Source of the DNA: Nannobrachium achirus
Taxonomy: Eukaryota > Chordata > Actinopteri > Myctophiformes > Myctophidae
Assembly (NCBI GenBank): GCA_963921795.1
Contig: OY997658.1
Coordinates: forward strand, 30,986,589-31,050,588
Length of the DNA stretch: 64,000 nt
Reading direction: 5' to 3'
Shown here: piece after piece, positions 58,291-64,000 of the stretch
Position numbering within the stretch: position 1 is the stretch's first letter
Layout of the letters: each line of letters begins with the position of its first letter
Notes under the pieces: generated by a model
Database searches by the model: none
What the model saw: the letters and a program-made list of their open reading frames with translations, nothing else
Told to the model about the DNA's origin: nothing
Program-made: the position numbers and the translations under genes

Positions 58291-58509
58291 ATAGGTAGCA
58301 CTATGCAGATTCATTACAGGGCAAGGCAGAGGACAGAATTAGATGTAACAACACAGAATGAGACAGAATCAACTCCAATCACCGGAGCTGTGGCACAGAA
58401 CGTGGATAAAGGCTGACAGAGGTGAATCAGGGCTAATGACCACTCGGTTCAGTCCCGTCACACCTCGGCTCTACAGCGTAACAGATTCAATGCATAATAT
58501 GCACACAAA

Positions 58510-59087
58510 GAATTGGAAAGTAACCAAGTACATCTGCTCAAGTACTACTTAAAGGAGTAGTGATCACCCACAAAATGACTTTTTCTCTATTGATTACTCA
58601 CGCCATGGAGACTTGAGTTCAATAAAAAAAAAAGTATTCGTCGCATTCCTAAGATTCCTACGAAATTATTTGATTATAGTAAATCCAGTGCCATGCATTT
58701 GGGTCCCCATCCCGGGCCATGCATTTGGGTCCCCATCCAGAACATTGGGGGTACATTTTGAACTCAAGTCTCCATGGCGTGACTAATCAATAGAAAAAAA
58801 GTCATTTTGGGGTACTTATTTTAATATTTTATACTATACTTTTTACTCCACTACAATTATCTGACAGCATTAGTTACTTTGCAGATTTAGATTATCATAA
58901 CAAACCCCTATACTTGGGCTATTTGAAAATTGCAGATCTACTGTACGAGCTTGCAGATCTGCAATTTAAAAAAAAAACACATTTTGAAATATATGAGTAC
59001 TGTAAGTTTATTTTGATGCCGGTACTTTTGTAACGGAGTGTTTTCATATTGTGGCATTATGTACATGTACTTCAGTAAAAAACAACC
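58510..59087 (+). mobile_element. family F copy with nested TTAA element
   Basis: Body phrases AAGTAACCAAGTACATCTGC, TTTTTACTCCACTACAATTA and TTCAGTAAAAAAC. A TTAA-target insertion lies at about 58553-58820 with arms GACTTGAGTTCAA / TTGAACTCAAGTC. The Harbinger site is empty (TTGTAACGGAGTG). Partial palindrome at 58924-58969. Confidence 0.75.
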
Positions 59088-59395
59088 AGGGAACCAATCC
59101 AATCCAAAACCCACCACTGTGTGCACAGAATGAGGTGGCACACCGAGAGCAGTCAGTGTGGAACCCGGTGAACAGAGCAGAATACTGCCTTGTTTCCCGT
59201 GACTGGCACAGAATGTGAAATGAAAGCATCGGTGATCATACATTATTGTTATTTGTTTTTAGCCCACACTCTACATCAATCAATCAAAAGCACTCCTGTC
59301 TAAAAGTTATGGAAGTCTACGCTTTATAGCCTCGCCGGCTGGTCCTCAGAGGTTTAGGCACCAGGTCAAGACTTTGTTAAAAACCCAATTTACTG

Positions 59396-59466
59396 ACTGA
59401 CTGACTGACTGACTGACTGACTGACTGACTGACTGGCTGTGGCTGGCTGGCTGGCTGGCTGACTGA
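59396..59466. repeat. (GACT)n / (GGCT)n microsatellite
   Basis: About 10 GACT units followed by GGCT units. Confidence 0.97.
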
Positions 59467-59646
59467 CTACAGAACAATGAGAGCTACAGTATATGCTCCA
59501 GCTCAGCTTCCCAAACACAGCCACAGAGGATTTCCATTAAAAGCTCAAAGCAAACATTACATTATCACGTGGAAGCCACGGAGGAGGCACTGTGCTAGTT
59601 TTCGTGCTGGCTATGGCAATATAAAGCACTCATAAAAGTCCCCACC

Positions 59647-59647
<1 letters not shown>

Positions 59648-59684
<37 letters not shown>
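59648..59684. repeat. (GA)n microsatellite
   Basis: About 35 bp of GA. Confidence 0.97.
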
Positions 59685-59830
59685 CCCTGGCTGTATTCTG
59701 GAGACTGAGAGGTCCTCATTGAGATTTAAAACCCTGTAAAGTAGCGTTAGTCTGAGCCACCACTTGAGGAGGTACCCCACTCTATCTGCCCCCCTCTCCT
59801 TCTTCTTTCTTCTTCTTTTATACTGCATGT

Positions 59831-60510
59831 CAGTGGTTCTCAATCTTTTCCTGGATGCAGGGACCACTTAACCCGGCAGCCAACTGGTCAGATTGGTGGG
59901 CTGCATGTACGTATTTTAACACAACGGCTGCCGCCATTCAATTACGCTTTATTTTGAAGAGCCCCGGAAGCTTTGTGCGTGTGCACGTGTGTGTGATCTG
60001 ACTATTCTAAGATGTCGCGAAACTAAAATCCTAACCGGGGCTGACCATCACGATTGAGTGTAGCCGTGAAAAATAGTTTTTTCTTTCACCAGCACCCATA
60101 GCAAGCGTCAGTTGCCCAAGTTACCAATTGGTAACCCTTAACTCGTCTGTGGATGAGTTTGTCCAACTGGCATCCGTAATGATCAATAAATCAATATTGT
60201 TACGGAACTAACGTAGTGTACTTTATATCAGTAAGATACCTAAGGGGCGACAAGCGGCGAGGTCGCGCCATGTCTTCGCCAACTGGCCAGTGATGTATAT
60301 CGGACCAGTTACCGAGACCCCTAGTACCCATATATGGAGATCCATGTACTGTATATAGAGATATGCTGTGAGAGCCCAAACATGCTTATACCCAGTTATT
60401 CCTTATGTGAAAGTCCTATGACGTCTATGACATCTGACATCATACATACAATCCCTTTTTTATGCCCATTTAAGGAGATCCCTGTCTGTAGAACCAGTTG
60501 AGAACCACTG
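59831..60510. mobile_element. 680-bp hAT-type element
   Basis: Ends CAGTGGTTCTCAATC / AGTTGAGAACCACTG with a perfect 8-bp duplication CTGCATGT (59823-59830, 60511-60518). Its right half carries the CCATATATGG-type repeats seen at 29.7-30.05 kb. No transposase. Confidence 0.92.
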
Positions 60511-60518
60511 CTGCATGT

Positions 60519-61252
60519 GTGTGATGTAGACGAGGTGCAGAGAAGGATGAGGAGGGCGTTGATTGGGGGAGAGGAAGACAAGTAGCCTTTATTTCCTCCC
60601 TCTATCAAGAGCCCTGCTCATAAAACCATTCATTTCCCAGCTCCAGGCAGTCTACAGTAAAAGAGGAGAGAGTGAGAGAGAGAGAGAGAGAAGAGAGAGT
60701 GTATGTGTGTGCGTGTGCGCGGGAAGCTGTCAGCATAATTCAATTCTTTTACACTATTTGTTTCTATGGTAAATAATGGCAAATGTAATTTGTGCCCTCC
60801 AGTCTTGCTTATGAAAACACCCCCACTATAGGTGCGGTAGCACAAGACCTGCTGTGCGCGACGTCTCGCGCTATAAATATATATATATAAAGCAAAGACA
60901 AGGCAGCAATTCAGTCCCGTCAAGTCAATTTAACTCCCGTCTGTTCTCGCAGATGAAATAAATCAAACACAGCGAGAGAACGAGCGCAGGCGAATGAAGC
61001 GCTTTAATGTTATTCTTAGTGTTCATCACAAGGGCTGATCCTCTGAAGGCGAGGCGACGGCTAGAGAAGCAATTCTTCTCCACTTGACTCGACAGGGACC
61101 GCCTCTCCAGGACAAAAGGGGGCTACTGTCTGTAATTGCAAACAACGGCCATGTGCTGGCCAACCTGTGCATGTCAATTATGGGCTTTTAACCACCTCTT
61201 ACTGCAGGATAAATACACGGACACACAAGCTTGCATCTACTGTCGCTGAGAC
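60519..61252. other. intron sequence, no gene seen
   Basis: (GA)n(GT)n at 60663-60720 and a short TA run at 60877-60890. No exon or element ends. Confidence 0.5.
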
Positions 61253-61256
61253 ATGC

Positions 61257-61412
<156 letters not shown>

Positions 61413-61949
61413 AGAGACAAATACACAGCAGGGCTTGGCAGTTCATCTCCAGGTCAAGTTGAGCTCTACTACTTCTGTTTGGTAGACGCGGCAGTGCCAG
61501 CTAACCACACACAAAAACACACTCATGCGCACACAATTGTGAAATAGATGCAGAGGAGGTGGAAACAATAGGAGCTCCACCAGAGCTACAGTAAGGTGGG
61601 GTTACCAAACCTTTTTTTAAAGTTCATGAAAACAAACAAACACTCCCATCTTCGGTCACAGATTTTCTTGAGGATTGTCTTAATCGCTTTCAACCTGATT
61701 GACCCGACGCGATGAGACGTGTTGTGAGCTTGTAGGTTGATTTTTTTTTTCTATTTTGAAATAGGGCTTAAGTGTGGAGTTACATAATAGCTTCACGTGC
61801 TATGATCAAGAATGGATCAAGAATGGATGGATAGAGATACTTCACCAGGCACCATATGTCAATTCTGTGTAAGTTCCAGTGATGCGTTCGATGGCTGAAC
61901 ACTGTGAACCAAAATACCACCTCAGTTCTCTTCAATACATGGCGTCGAA

Positions 61950-62241
61950 CAGGGACGTGCAGAGAATGTTAGAGAGGCAGGGGCTGACATTTCTAAAAAA
62001 GGGCCTTTTGGTGAAAATATCAAAAATTCTTTCAACATAAAATGCTGCATTCAAGTTCAGGAGAGTTTGGACAAGGCAATTCTCTTGAACGCTGCCTTCA
62101 GGTATGGCATAGAAAGAGGGCATTTGCGTTTCTTTCACCATAGTAAAAAACGCATTCATGGTCTTGAGAGGGCACTTTTTACAGATGGATAAAAGGGCAG
62201 GGGCTCAAGCACCCTTTGATGTCTATGTGTGCACGTGCCTG
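61950..62241 (-). mobile_element. family H hAT-type element, complete
   Basis: Ends CAGGGACGTGCAGAG / GTGCACGTGCCTG and a perfect 8-bp duplication GCGTCGAA (61942-61949, 62242-62249). Ends 58 nt from the exon at 62300-62362. A second copy, split, is at 29255-31039. Confidence 0.9.
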
Positions 62242-62299
62242 GCGTCGAAAAACTAACTAAATGTTCCATTTGCAGACAGGACATGTTTTGTTGACTCAC

Positions 62300-62362
62300 C
62301 TCAGACTTCCCACGGCTGAAGCAGGCTCCCTTGGTGAACTCATCACAATGCCACTCAGCTTC
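62300..62362 (-). CDS. sema5a: sema5a exon, Sema domain, 21 codons
   Basis: A 63-nt exon, phase 0 at both ends, encoding E-A-E-W-H-C-D-E-F then GACFSRGKSE. It is part of the N-terminal Sema blades, where class 5 proteins carry an EW-CDE-KK-CYSKGKS type segment with two conserved cysteines, both visible here. The acceptor (ctccgcag) and donor (GTGAGT) are canonical on the minus strand. Codons run straight into the next exon, giving GKSE-EECQNY. A hAT element ends 58 nt inside the following intron. No preceding exon is recognisable between 62363 and 64000, so the upstream exon lies outside the window. Confidence 0.93.
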
Positions 62363-62549
62363 CTGCGGAGAAGGAAATGCAGGTTTAACAAAATGAATAA
62401 ATAAACCATCGCGAAGAACATCACAGAGCCGCCGTACAATAACACTGGACCATTCAGGAAACACTTGGCATAAGTAAAACAAAACAAAGCAATACAAGAA
62501 GAGGAGCGATCCGAGCACTCAATAAAGTCAAAGGGCAGAAGGCAGGCGT

Positions 62550-62690
62550 AAAATCAAGGTACTTAATCAATTACAAAAAGGTTCAAAAGATAACATGTTT
62601 CGACCCACTGGTCTTCATCAGGGCATGTATGAAGACCTGAGGGTGCTCAGGTCGCTTTAGTCCCATTGACTAAAACGGATTGCCCCCTCT
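62550..62690 (-). repeat. dispersed repeat with hammerhead-like core
   Basis: The minus strand reads CCTGATGAAGACCAGTGGGT then CGAAACATGTT, a phrase common in vertebrate repeats related to Penelope-type retroelements. Partial; see findings. Confidence 0.5.
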
Positions 62691-62986
62691 CTTTTTTTAA
62701 AAAACAAAACAATAGTTAAAACATTTCTTCGGACCTTACACAACAGCAGAATCCGGATTCATTATGGTTAACAATTGTCAGGCAGTAACACAGACTTTCA
62801 TTGCAATATTTCCCAGACCATGGGTGGCCAAATGTGTCCGTGGTAAGATGTCCATGTCTGTGGCAAATCTTCTATTTGAAAAATAATAATACTAGAGCTG
62901 GTATACAGTGGTTGACTTGTCAGTCTCCAGGTTTTCCTCAGAATAGGTAGGACATTGATTGAATGCAGAAATACCAGTGGTGTAAC

Positions 62987-63100
62987 ATAGTGCAAGTACT
63001 TTGTTACAATACTTCTATACTTTATTTGAGTTTATAGCCTATTCATCACAACTTTCACTTTTTCAATACATTTAGAATAAGATATGTATATATTTTCACT
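62987..63100 (+). mobile_element. family F fragment
   Basis: CAGTGGTGTAACATAGTGCA then AAGTACTTTGTTACAATACT; truncated. Confidence 0.55.
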
Positions 63101-63311
63101 CGTCACTCGTCGTGATATTGGATTATCCAATAAATCCAAAAAAGCCATTGCCGAGAACCATCATTAAAATGTCTTCCATGCCTATGAATGACCTGATTTT
63201 AACTTAACAGAATAAGAGCTTATGAGCAATGATCGGTGGATGTCAAAATAACAATTCTTCTCACCCTCTGGTTGTCTTTAATGCTTTGAAAAGTTCAAAG
63301 CCATCACTTAA

Positions 63312-63556
63312 AGGAGCTATAGTCAACGTTTTCATTGTAGGGCCGACACTTTGTTTACATCCTAGTCTATAGACTAGAATGTAAACAAAGTGTCGGTCTG
63401 ACAATGGCCAAAATGATTATTTTATCATTATTTTACGCTTTGTGGTCATTTTTGAATAGAAACACATATATGAAGCTTATTTTTTTATAAAATATTTTCA
63501 AAACATTATTTTTATTTTAGCATCCGTTTTTCAAGAAAATCTTGACTATAGCTCCT
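63312..63556. mobile_element. TTAA-target palindromic element
   Basis: Ends AGGAGCTATAGTCAA / TTGACTATAGCTCCT with TTAA on both sides (63308-63311, 63557-63560). An inner pair of arms is GACACTTTGTTTACAT / ATGTAAACAAAGTGTC. Confidence 0.9.
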
Positions 63557-63560
63557 TTAA

Positions 63561-64000
63561 ATTTAGAAAGTGAAGAAAGTGAAGAATAAAGTAGACAAAA
63601 GTACAGACATGGCCATTGAAATAATATGAAACACTTAACTTTTAAAGATATTTTTGAAAATGGGTTACAGATTGCTCCATCTATGCCTTCCCTCTCAGCT
63701 TTTCTACTTACTATCTTTTTCTTTTTTACAAATCGCTTTATTAGATTTTTATCGCAGATGGAGAAGAACAAACATCAAGAGTGGCATGAAAATAGTCTGC
63801 ATTTTCTTACAATGATCAGCATGAATAGAAAACAGTTGGTATTATGTGGGAAGAGGGTCCCACATATCTCTCCCTCTTTAAAAACACAGCATGATGTCTG
63901 TGATTTCTGTTTTGCTTTCTGTAATTTCCTTGTGTAATTATTATTTTGAATTTATTGGAAGCTGTTTTCAGGTTTACATCAATTAATATTGCAAAGTGTG
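63561..64000. other. intron sequence, no gene seen
   Basis: AT-rich. A 103-codon open frame at 63626-63937 has no recognisable domain and is not semaphorin. Confidence 0.5.

Noticed and set aside
62156-62518. 120-codon frame including the 63-nt exon
   Set aside because: Only 62300-62362 is exonic by splice sites and phase; the rest is intron and a hAT element.
63626-63937. 103-codon plus-strand open frame
   Set aside because: No domain or family resemblance; chance frame in AT-rich DNA.

Overview
This is intronic and exonic DNA from a vertebrate, almost certainly a ray-finned (teleost) fish. The case for a fish rests on four things: an intron-rich semaphorin gene, an L2-clade LINE, a DIRS-type tyrosine-recombinase retroelement, and a very dense load of hAT, TTAA-target, Harbinger and TA-target mini-transposons with long CA/GT microsatellites. 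I cannot name the species.

The only host gene I can support is a class 5 semaphorin on the minus strand, best matched to sema5a. Eight consecutive coding exons are visible, from high to low coordinates: 62300-62362, 57385-57483, 44687-44900, 41445-41730, 35126-35261, 21214-21418, 16851-17058 and 4476-4593. All have AG/GT borders and compatible phases. They join into 443 codons (1329 nt) without a stop, covering most of the Sema domain and most of the PSI domain. The signal peptide and first Sema exons lie above 64000. The thrombospondin repeats, membrane segment and tail lie below 1.

The rest is intron. 1-4475 holds inverted and dispersed repeats and a large (GA)n tract just past the PSI-exon donor. 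4594-16850 holds foldback elements, a nested hAT/TTAA/TA-target composite (6.1-9.1 kb), and a 6.7-kb hAT-bounded unit containing an apparently intact L2 LINE (ORF1 10904-12685, ORF2 to 15712). 17-35 kb is microsatellite-rich with hAT copies, a LINE endonuclease relic and a palindromic element carrying TTAGGG-like repeats. 32-42 kb is a stack of transposons inserted into one another plus a tRNA-derived SINE. 50521-57133 is a complete-length but coding-dead DIRS element. 57.6-64 kb holds further hAT and TTAA elements.

The most striking unexplained signal is a palindromic sequence of about 40-80 bp (arm core GATCTACAAGC) found at about 30 places, inside at least five unrelated transposon families and also alone. 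Other points worth a second look are 24-43-bp direct duplications flush with some elements, telomere-like arrays carried inside terminal-inverted-repeat elements at three loci, a LINE whose ORF1 and ORF2 share one frame separated by a single UGA, an ORF1 esterase-like domain without its catalytic residues, and a (UG)n tract abutting a splice acceptor of a 99-nt phase-0 exon.
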